A stretch of DNA of 64,000 bases from the NCBI GenBank assembly GCA_018902385.1, contig JABSSW010000001.1:434001-498000 (forward strand), written 5' to 3'. The notes below the pieces were generated by a model that saw nothing but the letters and a program-made list of their open reading frames with translations, was not told where the DNA came from and did not search any database. The position numbers and the translations under genes were made by a program. This document shows positions 11,935-24,210 of the stretch, one piece after another (positions within the stretch are counted from its first letter, which is position 1; each line of letters starts with the position of its first letter). The DNA is from Physcia stellaris (Eukaryota > Ascomycota > Lecanoromycetes > Caliciales > Physciaceae).

Positions 11935-13106
11935 TCAAAGCATCTGCACAAGCACGACCAGCCCGACCACAGCCGCAGAACTGATTCCCAACATCGAGGG
12001 AACCCGGGACGCAGCGCCGCCCTCCTGGCTCAGGTGGCTGACGGTTTGATTCACGAACCCGGGCCCGCAGCCCATATTGATCATCTGCGCCGCCTGCGTA
12101 TAATCCGTGCTCACGGGCTGGGATTTATTCCCCGCCACCGCGTTGAAATAGCCCATCGTCGTCTTCAGGCACTGGCTGCACGTCAACTGACTGCCTCCAG
12201 GCAGCGGCATGCCGAGCGGGAGATAGTACACGTAGCTGTCGGCCGGGGACTTGGTGTTGGTGATGGCGTTCGCGAAGCAGTATTTGTTCCCGCTGTCTTT
12301 GAGGCAGGAGGCTTGGTATAAAGGGGCGTAGGCGACAAGGCCGGCGTAGGCTTGCCGCACCATCGGGTTCTGGAGCTTGTAGTCGGCGCCGCAGTTGCTG
12401 TCTAGCCGGAGTTGCTGCGCGAGGCTGGACATGAGGCCGGAGCAGGTTGGGTAGACGACGTTGCAGGCGGCGTCGAGGGTGTGGGAGATGGAGACAGGAG
12501 ATTTGGAGGCGGCGAAGAAGGACATGGATGTCTGGTCGCCGTGTCAGTAGTTGTTCGTCGTTCTTTGGGACTATGGAGATGGGAAAGAGAGCATACTTGG
12601 AGAAGCAAACTGAAGGGCAGGCAGTTTGTGAAGTTGTCTTGAGCGAGGAAGGAGTTGAGGAAGAGTGGGCAGCTGGGTTCGGTGTAGTTGCTGCCCAGAC
12701 CGCCGTCAAAAGCTTGGGGCGTTTGGGTCTCACCGCCGCCGGCACTGATGATCGAGGTCGAGGCAGGCGAGGCAGAGCTTGTTGTATCTCCAGTAGGTGC
12801 TACTATCGATCCGACACCAGAAGCGCTGGAGGCTACGGCTGTAGCAGGTGAAGAGAAGTCAGGTCTCGTTATGGCCGTGGACAGCGTTGCGGCGGCTTTC
12901 GTTGATGCTGCTGCCTTACTGCTCTTCGTCTGAAACAAATCTCCCCCGTCTTGCCGCCGAAGTAGGTCTGGCCGTGGTGGTGGACTCCGGTCAATATGGA
13001 TCTCCCCAGCCTCGAGGAATCTCCCATAACTTGATCTCCGGCCGGGATCACGTCTTGACGCTTCAACTTGTGAGCACAGCGTCAGGAGAGTCAATAATGC
13101 CACCAT
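11935..13106 (-). CDS. GPI-anchored cell-surface protein (family I remember as DUF7729)
   Basis: Two exons, 12597..13106 and 11935..12531 with a 65-nt intron, give about 368 residues. The start at 13106 is chosen because it opens a hydrophobic signal peptide (MVALLTLLTLCSQVEA); the frame stays open 66 codons further up but that part is Arg-rich and leader-like. After a Ser/Thr/Ala-rich region comes a cysteine-containing domain with a DNFTNCLPFSLLLQ segment continued by exon 2 as TSMSFFAASK. A second part carries the CSQCLKTTMGYF motif. The extreme C-terminus is a short hydrophobic tail (AAVVGLVVLVQML) preceded by small residues, a typical GPI-attachment signal. Function is unknown; location at the plasma membrane or wall is inferred. 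Confidence 0.82.
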
Positions 13107-15336
13107 CCAATATTGGGTCCGTGAGGCAGACGAAGTTGTAAGATATCCTCCTCTCCTCCGTCCAGGCCGTGGCCGCCGGCTTTGTGTTGGTGCCCTAAGA
13201 TCTTGCTTCTTTTCAATCCCCCTACATGCACTTGCAATGCAAGTATACCTCGAACATGATGTTCTTTCTTCCCTTCGGTTCGGGCTGTTTGTCTGTTCTG
13301 TCATCTTCGCATTGACGTTGGTCTAAGCTCAAGCATGGCCAGCAAATGGAAGACGATTCCAAGCAGTGGAGGATTGAGCGTAGTCAACGAGCGAATTCTC
13401 CTTTCTCCCGATTCAGTGGGAGAATCGTCAATCCTGCAGTCGAGAGTCGAGCAGGTATAACTAGCTGGTCGAGAGGCAGACCTTTGATGACACGGAGATG
13501 TGGTCAAGACCTGTGTGGGGTGAGAGAGTAGTACATCGACTTGCGAACGAGCTTCTTTTCTTGCAGCCGTTGAGTCGAGACTGGGATGAAGCTTTCCAGT
13601 CGAGGTATAGCAAGCCAGGCAGGGGTAAGATGATATTGCGGAGGGCAGTGATCGTGTATCGACATGGCGGGCGACGGACTGATTTGATCTCGCCCGAATG
13701 GGACCAGTAGTACTAGCAATGTCAGTGTGTGGATGCTTAGTCTTATCAGGCGAGCCAGGCTAGGCGCATGTGGCTGTCCCTCTCGGAGTCGGGTGCAGGT
13801 TGGATGGTGTGCATGAATATCTTTAGAGTCGTGCCTAGTTCTAGCGTTTAGGCTGCTGGTGGGTGCCAGGGATGAAAAAGCCTCCTGCTCTCCACCCGCA
13901 AAAAAGCACCGCCCGTGGAGTTTAGCTGCAGCTCATGCACAGGAAGATGAAGAGAAGCAAGTCGAGTACGATTCAAGGCTCATCTTGACCAGACTCGTGA
14001 TAACCGAGCTCCTCGCTGTAGTCATTTTATTGCCCTCAATCCAGCAATACTATTGATATTTTGGCCACCGCGACAACCCTCCTCGAGTAAGATCGCGTAA
14101 TCTAGACCGTTTGCGAGGTGTCAATAAACTACGAGTAGCCACGAACCCAATAATGCCCTTTACCGCGTGCAGTAGGCTAGGGATAGTGCCCGCGATCGTT
14201 AGGAAATTAAGATTGGGGGCTCCAAGCAGGGCCGAGAAAGATCAGACGAAATGCCCGCTGTGGCAGCTCATGGAAACAATCGACATCGCACGGTCCAATG
14301 GTCCTTGTGCGCACACTTTCGGTCGTCGAACACGTCAAATGCTCTGGGGTTTCACGCATTCAGCCTCTCTCTCGAGCAATGCTCCCATAGTCAATCAACA
14401 CCCATTTTCACTGAAGCTCCGTAGTCCTAATCAAATTATCCCCGGAGTCGGGTACTCGTAGTTCTACCCGCTAGCAGAAACCGATGGCGTGCCCAATAAA
14501 GCCCACAGGCGCCAAACGCCCCATTATTGACAAACCTCCCCTTTCGGCCTCGTCCTCTGTCCTCGACAGTAGCTTCTTGGCTCTTGCGAGTTGAAGCTCC
14601 ATCGCACCGTCGAATGTCTGCGCTCGTAATTAAATCATCCTCTCGATCAATCAAGGAAATTCCCGAACTGGAGAATCGCGTCGGATGTCCTCGCACACAG
14701 CACAAGCAGAGTCCACACCCAGCCCTTCTTGTAGCACCAAGCCCATCTGAGTAGTACTCTGCCGAGTAGTCCGCGAGTCTGCCTGGCTGCCTGGCCTCTG
14801 TACGAGTACTCTCAGACGTCATGTTTTACAACGGCACCAAGCCGAGCGGGTGGCGGCAAATGTTCTTGACGGTGAAACAGGTACACCCGCTGATAAGATC
14901 TGACCTCAGAGACACACAAGGACAAATTCATGCGATCCAATCTTGCCACTTTCTCTTCTTTGATCGAGTGATCCATTGAGCGATATCTCGCCAAAGGGGA
15001 TGACGAGGTCGCCACGCGGTACCTATCTATGGATGATATCCCGAAGGAAGGAGTACTGCCGCCATCATCACAGCATCTCCTTCCCCTATTCTTACATGCG
15101 CGCAAACAAAACACATCTATGCGTGCAGTCACATCAATCCGAAGCTGACGAAAACTGCAAGTCTCAACGCCGTACCTGCGTCAACCACTTGGCTTTGCAA
15201 CGTACTTTCTGCTGCGGTTGACCTGATCCGAGCAGTGCCCCTATCATCCGTGTACCCTGCTGTCAGAACGCCGCATATCCGAATACCGTTGTGTGCATGC
15301 AGTTCATTCATCCCAACGCCCGACAAATAACCTTAT
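13107..15336. other. Intergenic, 2.2 kb, no recognisable gene
   Basis: Small open frames exist on both strands but none has a recognisable motif, signal peptide or splice-supported extension. It includes the promoter of the GPI-protein gene on its left and the 3' end of the BCAS3-type gene on its right. Confidence 0.5.
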
Positions 15337-18300
15337 TTACACTCTATCATCCGCGAAATCAATAACCTCGCAGTCGTCTTCGAAGAAGTCGGCTTCCTGG
15401 ACGCCTGCCGTACCCTTGTTCCGCTTACGTCGCGTAGTGACGATAAGCTGGTCGCCTTGATTTTGGATGACATTTTCCAAATGGCCGGGCTGTGCTTGCA
15501 TACGCTCGTCAGCTTCTTCAACGTCGGCCGAGCCTGCACTGATTTTCGTGGTAGGGATGGCTTCTCCAAAAGCCCATGGTTCATCGTCGTTGCTGTTCGG
15601 TGTCGTATCATTATTGTAGACATAGTAGCCAACCCGACGATCTGTATGAAAGGGCTGATAGGGTGCATTCGTCTCGATCTCGAACCATGAATTCGGATCC
15701 ATGTCTGGAATTGATCTACTGTACTGGCGGTTTGATGTTGGGGTGTCCCAGAATCCTTCAAGTAGTGGAGCAAGCTGGTTCCCTTCAGCATAATCTGAAT
15801 TACGCCTGCGAGGAGCATCTTCGGGTTTGGGAAGCGTGAACTCAAATGCCTTGCTTGCAGTGACCGAAGGACGTCTTTTTCCAGCTCTCACATTCGTGCT
15901 CTGCGCTACTCTATGTACCCTGATGATGTTTCCACCGGTTACCGCGAGGTGTCCTTGGTTTTTCCCGCCAAGCCATCTTACGCAACCTGGAATGACGACA
16001 GCGGGTTTTCCAGGAAGGGTCAGCCGATTCTCTCCCATATGCTGTAGAGTATTGACCGTGCTGGTAGCTGCACTGACAGATCTGTTGAAGCCAGCTGCAA
16101 CGACCTTCCCACCCTTGGCGCCAGCGCCCGTTGGAAAGCCCAAAGAAGGCCAACTTGACAGAGCACTACCAACGCTTGCAGGTCGTCCACGAACGGCAGC
16201 TAGCAAGGGTTGAGTCCTGCCGGATACGATATTAAATGCTGTACCAAGGGCGCCTGTCGTTGATACCGCTGGAACAGCAATGTCCGCATCTTTGTCGTCT
16301 GAAGTTGACTGAAGATTAGAAGCAGTAGGCCGGAGCACGCGGCGCGGTGGTGGCCATTGCAGAGCAGCGGCCGGAATGTTGTTTATGTGGACAGTGCCTC
16401 TTTCTGTGAGAATGGCCAGACTGTCACCTCTCGGCTCTGTCCAGACCACATCGACAATGTTGGCCACCGTCAAACGGGTGAACCGCTTGATCTCACGGAC
16501 AAATGGTCCTCGACCACCTATATCACGTGCAGCGCCGTACCCAGCTTCTCCGTGTATCATGCGCATCAGGCTCCAGATTTGCTGGACGTCACCTTTCAGA
16601 CTGACCGTCAAAAGATGCAGACCACTTGGAGCAAAAGATATCCAACTACAGCCACTTGGTAGGGCAAATGTGGCCATAGGTTGCAAGGCCTTGTCGGATC
16701 TCGCATGTTGACCTTCACAAAGCTTCTCAAGGTCAATTATTGATATGGTGGTGGGTTGGCCACTTTTAGTCGGTCCTGGCCGATAATTTGCGTGTGTTGG
16801 TGGAAAGGCTGGTGAAGCGGGTGGCAGAAAGGCTCCTGAAGAAGTATTGGTATTCTGTGTGCCTGGCTTCGACCAGTAATTGCTCCATGCTTGCTTTCCT
16901 TGTCCACCTACCCAGAGCGCCCCTTTGATAAGCTCTTGGGTCACATCTCGGGCGACTTTGTTCAATAATCCTTCGGTCTCTGGGACATCAGTGTCGCAAT
17001 TAATCGACGGTTCTGTTGGCGCTGTATGGGAGGAGAGTCCTGATATCCTCAGGGCAGCGCGGGTTGTTCCCACTGTCATATGCAGCGTGTTTTGGGTGGA
17101 AGAAACCGGCGGGACAATTGCAAGCCATCTATGATTCAAGCTGAACATGGCCACATCCAGCTGGTGGTGTCTAGGGGTACCAGCTTCTGGTGTATCCGAT
17201 GACACTGACAGAGTTCGTGCTCTTTTCTGCGAAACCCTAGTCCAGACTTTGCCTACACATTTGAACATTGCATGATCGTCTTCGGCTCCACCCGTCGCGT
17301 TGTTGAAGACGAAGACCTCACCACTAGTACCGGAAGCTACAACAATGAATCTGTCACTAGCTTGTAATTGGAAGCTTGAAGGTTGAGATTTGGCTTGAGC
17401 GTAAGGATAATTCTGAGAGGCCTCGGGCCTGGTTTTGGGGCCTCTCAGTAAGGTGGAAATATGCTTTCGTTCCTTTAATGAGTATATCTCGACTGTAGTC
17501 TGATAGAATGGCTCCAAATCCGGCTCGTCGTCCCCTGCAGCTTGCAAAGCTTGCAGCATTGAGCCTGATGCACTGAAAGAAGATTCTCCAGAATGGCTAG
17601 ACCCAGGTCTAGAGTCGTTGTGACTAGTTGGCTGATAAAGTCCATGTATGACAACAACTACCAGTGGTCTATAGCGCTGCAATTTGTCGATCCTGGAATG
17701 ACTTGGTAGTATCTTTGCCTTCACCACAGGCCCGCGTAGACCTTCAAGCCGCCCAATGCAACGGGTCTTGGTCTTGCCTACGCTGTAGACGTTCAGACCA
17801 TTTACAAAGCCTTTCAATAATACATCTTTTGGGTTTGCTATGTCACCATCGCCGGAAGGTGCAAAGGTATCGAACATACAGCAAAAATCATCTATTGGTG
17901 GCCTACTTCCACTGCGAGCTCTCATGATCCCGAAGTCAATCTCTGGCGCGCCATAATAATGAGCTTGAGGCTGATGAGGCGGTGGCGGATATATGGATCT
18001 CTGAGAATGCATCGATACAGGTCTTCCTTTGCCAGGTGAAGAGCCTAGATACTCGCCGAAACTTTGGTATCCATTGTTCGGTCGCACAGGCCTTCGGTAA
18101 GCAGTGGAGGGGGATGTTTGAGGAGATGCATGACTGAAGCCCCCTTTGAGCTCTTCGGCTGGTGGTGGAAGACTAGGCGGCGACCCTGCTATGCTGCTTC
18201 CACTGCTGTATTTATCAGGAGGGCTTTGACCAAACTGAACACTGTTCACCCATTCTGTGGCAGGGTGTACGGGTTTGTGTTGTGTGTTTGTCTTTGTGTC

Positions 18301-18682
18301 AGAATAGGCTCCTAGGGCGGCCAGAAATGGTGATGAGATCCCATTCGTTGGCTGTACAACAGACGATGCCTGAACATGATTCTGGGGGACCCGGAGTGGA
18401 GACGAACTCCTAAGCCACTTCTCGTCAGTAAAAGGATCTTATCGCCACCATGCAGCTAATTACGATTAGGAAGTGCAGCGTGGATCAAAGGACTTACCGC
18501 ACTCCAGGTGGGGTATTTGTCACCGCTCCATCATTTGGATCATCCTCCTCTTCGTCGTACTTGCGTCGTCCCTTTCCACGACGACCACCACTGAGGTGAG
18601 TCTTGGGGACTCCGTCTTGAATCGAATGGTTGCCGCCGGCTTGATGCGGGTTGCTACGAGCTTGATCTAACGATGAGGGCAT
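15337..18682 (-). CDS. BCAS3-type WD40/beta-propeller protein
   Basis: Two exons, 18498..18682 and 15337..18409 with an 88-nt intron, give about 1085 residues. The short first exon is required: the large frame has no ATG at its 5' end, and splicing joins it cleanly to an ATG-started exon holding an acidic DEEEDDPNDG segment. The N-terminal 200 residues are disordered and Pro/Ser/Tyr-rich. A seven-blade-like propeller region follows (LLKGFVNGLNVYSVG, later SGCSWISFAPSGLHLLTVS), with Ser-rich insertions. The tail is acidic and ends in EVIDFADDRV. BCAS3 proteins bind phosphoinositides and join PHAF1 at autophagic structures in animals; the role in fungi is inferred. It is divergent from DPM2. 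Confidence 0.82.
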
Positions 18683-19387
18683 TCAATAACAGCATTCGGT
18701 GTTTGTGCTATATTTCAAATTCTTGACTGTGTTTCGGTTGTAGGTTTATTCCACGACGGTTTGAAATAACAGAGGATGAGGAAGCGAATGACTCAAAGTC
18801 AGCTGGTTTGGCGTCAGGGGGCTGCAACCGAAGGCGGCAGCACGTGGGATCAGTCGATGATGCGATGCGATAGATCTTCAAGTTGTTGGCAATGGGAGGG
18901 TCAAGCGGGCTACGGCGTTGCGAGGACGATTGTGTAAATGTAGCTGCCTCAAAAGGCTCGCTGTCGTTGGGAACGGAGAAGACCCAGCCGCCTGTACGTC
19001 ACCAGGCCTGAACTGATGGAACACGTGAAAAGCTTTGAGCTTGACCGATCCTTATGAAAGGTCTCAAAGAATTACTGGCTGGTCTCAGAACAGACTCGGT
19101 GGGTCAGTAAAGTGAAGGTCAGGCAAAATAGGCAGGCTACTTGTAGCTCTCAAAGGTGGGGGCCCCTCGATCTCAGCTTACAGCATGCGTAAGGTACGAG
19201 GGGAGGGGGGGGTCGTCCAAATGCCCGATAGGTACCTTTCCGCATCAAGCCTAGCTCATTCAGGAACACGTTCCACGGTCGTCCAACCGTCAGGACGCAT
19301 GGCTCTTCAAGGCGATACAGACAGCTGTCAGATGTCACACCTACGCTCTTTTGTCCACACAGATTGATGAACAAGGAAGCTGTCGAC
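18683..19387. promoter_or_regulatory. Bidirectional promoter between the BCAS3-type gene and DPM2
   Basis: About 700 bp between divergent starts. CACGTG sites lie at 18841..18846 and 19022..19027. A G-run is near 19200. No other gene seen. Confidence 0.4.
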
Positions 19388-19766
19388 ATGGTGCCTAACC
19401 CACGGGTCTCGACTACCGGAAGTTGCTGACTTGCCTCCAGCTCGATAAACTCGTCGGCCTCGCAATGCTGATGCTAGCATCCGTGGTATTTCTATATTAC
19501 ACCACCTGGACGCTGCTAATGGTAACTACCCCAAATGTACGATTATCCCTGTTTCACGCTCACTCCTACGGCAGCCCTTCGTCGACAACGGTCATCCTCT
19601 CCACGACTTCTTTCCGCCAAGGGTGTGGGCGATCCGTATACCTGTCATTCTGATCCTGTTAGGCTCTGCAGTTGTAGGCAGCTTCTTGAGCGTTGTTATG
19701 ATCAGGAGTAACCGCAAAAAGGCGGCGAAGAGGCAGGCTGCGGAAAAAGGCAAGAAGAAGGCATGA
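19388..19766 (+). CDS. DPM2: Dolichol-phosphate mannose synthase regulatory subunit DPM2
   Basis: Small ER membrane protein that stabilises the DPM1/DPM3 enzyme making dolichol-phosphate-mannose for N-glycosylation, O-mannosylation and GPI anchors. Exons are 19388..19390, 19441..19521 and 19575..19766, giving 91 residues. The first exon is only the ATG, which splices to CTC-GAT to give MLDKLVGLAM. Two membrane helices are visible: VGLAMLMLASVVFLYYTTW and, after the lumenal PFVDNGHPLHDFF loop, IPVILILLGSAVVGSFL. The tail is Lys/Arg-rich (RSNRKKAAKRQAAEKGKKKA). The TTW-LLMPFVD-GH pattern is diagnostic. It is easily missed by gene finders because the coding sequence is short and split. Confidence 0.9.
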
Positions 19767-20188
19767 ACGTTACCTGGTGCAAGATTCCGAATCAAGAATC
19801 AAAGAGTTGCCTCACCATATGTGAATGTGTGTGACCTCAGTATGTTCTTTCATGATGTGCAGGGGTTACCGCCTTCGAAAAGCTTGGCTAGACTGCCGTC
19901 TAGATAAGGACACTTTGTTCAGCAGCGCTACACCAATCCCTAAAGCATTACAAACAGCTTCCATTAATTGTCACTCAGAGCACATTGCCAAAGACATGGT
20001 ATAGTTTGGCTTAACATCGAAATTGTGAGAAGAGTTAGGCTTTTCAGGGCACCCGCTACAATGGAAGACTTTAAAGACAACCGATCAAACGCCACAACTT
20101 TTTCAATGTCATCCAATCTTACCAACCTCCTAGAATTTGTACCTTCAATCTAGGCCGCCACGGATGGATCTATACTGGTAGCTACTAT
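19767..20188. other. Intergenic between convergent DPM2 and the RRM gene
   Basis: No gene or strong motif seen; presumed 3' ends of both neighbours. Confidence 0.5.
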
Positions 20189-21864
20189 TTAGACAGAGCC
20201 ATCCGCTATGATAGGCCTATTTGGACTACCTAGGGACGGTACTCTTTGGTGCAGGACCGTCGTTGACTCCCGAGCAATTTCCACCTCAAGCTTTCTGTCC
20301 ATAAAGCGGTAGTCGTGAAGTTTACGCAGTGCATCCCTTGCTTCCGATGCTGTCGCGAACGTAACAAGAGCGTGACATCTCCTATTATGTTCTGATCTGC
20401 TTATTTTTTGGCCGCAATGATTTGCTAAGTCTCGTTCCTCCAGGAGGTCATGCAAGCCTTTTTCCGTGACATCATGGCTTAGTCCCCGAATCATGATCGT
20501 CCGCCTCTCAGTGTGGTGTGTATAGACTGGCAGAGCTGCCATTGTGGTGGGAGTCTGCGGGTTATATCCTCCTGCATGACTGATCGCCACCAGGAAGGTC
20601 TGGTAGCGGCCACTACGATCCATTTCTACCACTGAGCTCGACGTTACGAAAACGCCTGTCAGTGTATCTACCACGACTGGAGCGGGCACGAGTTGTTCGA
20701 ACATGCCAAACAATGGATACTGAGGCGCCCTCCCTGGGCTGCCGAACGAGCTCAACGAGGAAGGTGTGCTAGGGCCCCCTTGGCTGCTTGTTTGACTAGA
20801 CAAAGAGGATATTGACGGGTTTCTGCGTTCTCTGGCCAGCTGGGGTGCGATGTAAGGATATTCCAGCCCCGAGTTAGTCCGGTAGCGTCTTATCAGTGGT
20901 ACTGATGCAGTTGGATCAGTCTGTGGATGTATCAACCACCTGAGATTTCGTCATCAGAAATTCACTCTCTTTCAGACTTGGTTCGGACTCATGACACAGA
21001 GAAGAATGATGCATCAATGATTCTCGCAAATCATGGCAGAAGTGGACTCGACTAGGCGAGGATTGCACTTACGTGGAATGCTCTGGCTCAGGATATTGAA
21101 GTATAACATCCAATATTGTACCACGCCAATGATAACCATTCAAACTGCCTATTGTGATGTCAACAGCCATGCCAACTCCAAAGGCCAACAGTCACCGTAC
21201 TGAATGCCCGAAAAGCCTTGGGCCAGGTATCCAGGTCACAGACTACTATTGCTCGATCCTCGCCGCAGATGTTTGCCACGCCTGGTTGATCATCATCAAT
21301 CAAGACACTGCGTACAAGATCTTTCACATCTCTGAAGTCGTTCACGTTCTGTGGAGGATTGCCCCATCGCTTTGGCGCATGGAGGTTAGCTCATCAGATT
21401 CGTGACAGGTATATTGATCGCCGCTTACACCTTGCATGATTATCACATATTTTCGATCTTTTTGCGAGTGCCTCGACATTTCAACACTGGATGCGATGGT
21501 TAAGTGGAGAATTCGGGTCGGCAGTATTACGCCAGGCCGTCTCAGCGCACGAATGTCCAATTTCAAACCGAATGCTTCTTCAAAATTGACGATGCGGTGG
21601 TCATTGAAGGACCTGTGAAAATTGGAGCTCCTGCTATTCCATTGAGCGCTCGCGAGCAGTTTCGAGTTTGCCTCAGTGTATGATCGCACCTGCTAATAAT
21701 GCGGCCAAGTGCATATAACGCGGGTCGCAATTAGAAGACTGTTGGCGGTGTACAATCAATTCGTATAGTGAATGGTCTAGATCTCCATAGTCAGCAACGT
21801 ACATTTGTCTGCTTTCGAGCACCAGGACCATAGTTTTTGTATTGCTTGCCACTTCTAACAGCAC
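20189..21864 (-). CDS. RRM RNA-binding protein; intact C-terminal exon, upstream part with several apparent frame breaks
   Basis: The C-terminal exon 20189..20939 is clean: a Ser-rich region, then one RRM with RNP2-like RTIMIRGLS and RNP1-like CHALVTFATA, ending ITDGSV-like. It splices in phase across 20940..21072 to an exon reading GMAVDITIGSLNGYHWRG. Upstream lie further segments that look coding (SFNDHRIVNFEEAF, LPTRILHLTIASS, DVKDLVRSVL, AIVVCDLDTWPKAF, and LLEVASNTKTMVLVLES near 21840). They cannot be joined with GT-AG sites without at least two one-base corrections, one near 21185 and others at junctions near 21440 and 21620-21700. It is either a decaying gene or one carrying assembly errors. 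The start was not found; ATGs as far as 22624 are possible. Confidence 0.6.
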
Positions 21865-23481
21865 GTGCGTCCAAGGATCTAATAGCGCTAGGTCAGTGCC
21901 TCGTAAATTAAGATCAGTGAAGGCTGCGGTACGTAGTATGTGTTCCTGAAGAATGAGTTAAACGGTTAACGCCTTTTGAAAGACCCGAGAATGTCTTTCT
22001 GATATACAAGTTTCTGTGAGCTTCGATGAAGATCCGGTCGTGGCAGCCTGATAGGACCGCCGAGGGCGTGATATAGTGCTAGATGTCGCATCATGACACA
22101 ACACTGTGCCTTTTTCTAATATTCGACCTCAAATGTCGGTCAAAAACCCAAACCGGGGGGGCGGTTGCTTGCGTAGCCTGCAAGTGATCCGAAACGTCTG
22201 AAAGCGTCCAGAGAGGTGATCTTCTCAGCATCTTCTCCAGAGATAGCTCACGTGTAGGGTTCTGGGTTCGGTGTAGCCACAGGTGTTGCGCGGGATGTGG
22301 AGTAAACGGCGAATTGAGGATCATTACTGCAATGGTGAAGAGGGTTAAGGATGCTCAGGGATATGCCTTTTTACGATAGCCAAAGATCTTGTTCTGTTAG
22401 ACGAGCTATGGAACTTTCCGGACTATCGTGCATCCCTGCTGCGTTGATTTTGCACGAGTGTTAGGCTGCTGTTAGAGAAGTGAGACAAACGGACGTACTG
22501 TAGGAGAGCCTGGAGCCAATTGAGTGGGAGCCCATAACAGAAGGGGAAATAAGATGTGCTACTGGTACCAGCTATCGAGTTGACATACGGCAGAAGCAGT
22601 GGAAGTTTGGTCAAGTTGAGAGGTCATTTTTAAATAAACTAAGCTTTTAGAGTATGAAAAGACAAATTGATACAGATGAAAATGAGGTTTGGACGAGCAC
22701 AATTGGTTATAGTCCTTATGAGAGATCCGCGATGACTTGATTATAGACTTTTGGGGCTCAAGGGAACACCACCCTAGGATCAAGACACCAGAGGACGTAC
22801 GTCTTGAAATAGCTAGCGTGCTGGACTGGGACGAAAAGCACGAGGGACCGATGAAAGAGGGTAAGTGGATGGGTTGCACAAGAAGGATGCAGCAAGGGTC
22901 GCTTTCCGACGAAGGCATGGTGCCAGCAACGATCCGCGATATCGGAGCAAGAAAACCGGGTTCAACATGCATCGGCTGCCTGTCACTTCTTCCGCGGCGG
23001 AGAGCATATGCACACCATGAACAGGAGGGCCAATCCAACACCTCGAGAATGGTTCGCACTCCACCCGAGAACACGCCGTTGCGTGAAAGATGGCGTGCAG
23101 ACTGCAGGTCCTGTCACCGGGAATTTTTTCCAAGGCGAGCGGTGGAGCAGACTACTCGGATGCTGCCCTTCTTCAGGCTGGCGGGAATTAGATTCAAAGC
23201 CGTGTCCAATGCGTACAGAGATCGATACTAGTGCGTCCATGCGTTGGCAAAGTCCACTGATGAATGTAAAATGCAGTTCAGGAGATCCGTGGAGTGTTGA
23301 AGACTTCATATTCAATGCAGGGAAGTCATCCACTAAGGATAGTGCGACAACTCTCGAATAGGTTGTCTGTTTCTGAATTACCGTGACACTTTTCGTCACC
23401 ATGCGACGTACGCAGGTCCCTAGAGGCTGCCTCGTCGTGGGAATCCAACACCCTCGACGGCGCGAGAGTCAGTAAACCAGC
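21865..23481. other. Intergenic or unresolved, 1.6 kb
   Basis: Contains open frames of 106-171 codons on both strands near 22559-23400, none with a recognisable domain. Some of this may be the 5' end of the RRM gene. At the right end, 23420..23481 holds the displaced C-terminal coding of 6PGL described at that gene. Confidence 0.4.
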
Positions 23482-24210
23482 TCACTCTCTCCGCTCCCCC
23501 TCATTGACCAAGCCACATGGTAGACTTCTGCCCTCGTCTGTATCCAGAATCTGTTTGAGTATGTCTTTCTTCCCGCCCCCAGTTGCAATGAACGCTATCT
23601 TCACCCCGTGCGTCACTACAGGCAGACTCAATGTTATTCTCTTAGCTGGAGGCTTTGGACTATCCTCAATTGGCGCAACCCAAGCATCCGACTCGCGCAA
23701 TAGCTCGTGGTTAGGAAATAGTGAGCATGTATGACCGTCCGGTCCGCACCCAAGGAGGAGCAGATCGAATAAGGGAAGCTTTACACTGTCTTTGGCCGCG
23801 AAAGATCGCATTAGCTCCTCCTGATACTGGTCCGCCATTTCTTGCACATCATCCAGATATTTGACATCAATTGGATGCACTGTGGGCTGGCCCAGATTCT
23901 TTGGAATTTTATCTAGAAGCTCGTCTTTTAGCAGCTTGTAGTTGCTATCCTCGTGGTCCAGAGGCACGGCACGCTCGTCTGCGAAGAATACTTCCCACTT
24001 GGTGAAATCAACAGCCCCTTCAGCGCTGTCATTCTCAATCTCTAGAAGGGCTTTCGCAAGGGTTTTGGGTAAAGAGCCACCAGAAACTGCAACCTTGAAG
24101 GCTCCATGACGCTCAACGCCCGCCGACTGAGCTTGCAAGATATAGGTGCGAAGAGATCTGGCTAGGCCATTGATGTCATCGAACGAGTATAGGTTGATTT
24201 GCTTTCCCAT
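23482..24210 (-). CDS. 6-phosphogluconolactonase, C-terminus displaced by a frame break
   Basis: Second enzyme of the oxidative pentose phosphate pathway: hydrolyses 6-phosphogluconolactone to 6-phosphogluconate in the cytosol. Single exon starting at 24210. Family landmarks are the N-terminal VAVSGGSLPKTLA phosphate-binding loop, FFADERAVPLDHEDSNY, and LLLLGCGPDGHTCSLFPNH with the catalytic-site His. The frame stops after PCGLVNEGERRE at 242 residues, short of the usual 255-270. In the next frame the sequence continues VSWFTDSRAVEGVGF to a stop at 23420, which matches the expected C-terminus. One base missing (or two extra) in the GAGAGAG run near 23490 explains this. Divergent from the small CxxC gene; a CACGTG site lies at 24280..24285. 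Confidence 0.92.
   Translation of the reverse strand: MGKQINLYSFDDINGLARSLRTYILQAQSAGVERHGAFKVAVSGGSLPKTLAKALLEIENDSAEGAVDFTKWEVFFADERAVPLDHEDSNYKLLKDELLDKIPKNLGQPTVHPIDVKYLDDVQEMADQYQEELMRSFAAKDSVKLPLFDLLLLGCGPDGHTCSLFPNHELLRESDAWVAPIEDSPKPPAKRITLSLPVVTHGVKIAFIATGGGKKDILKQILDTDEGRSLPCGLVNEGERRE

Noticed and set aside
13107-15336. Several 60-128 codon frames such as 14111..14461 (+) and 14436..14822 (-)
   Set aside because: No recognisable motif or gene-like structure.
22559-23402. Overlapping frames of 106-171 codons on both strands
   Set aside because: No domain, no consistent splice extension, several lack ATG; at most part of a neighbouring gene's leader.
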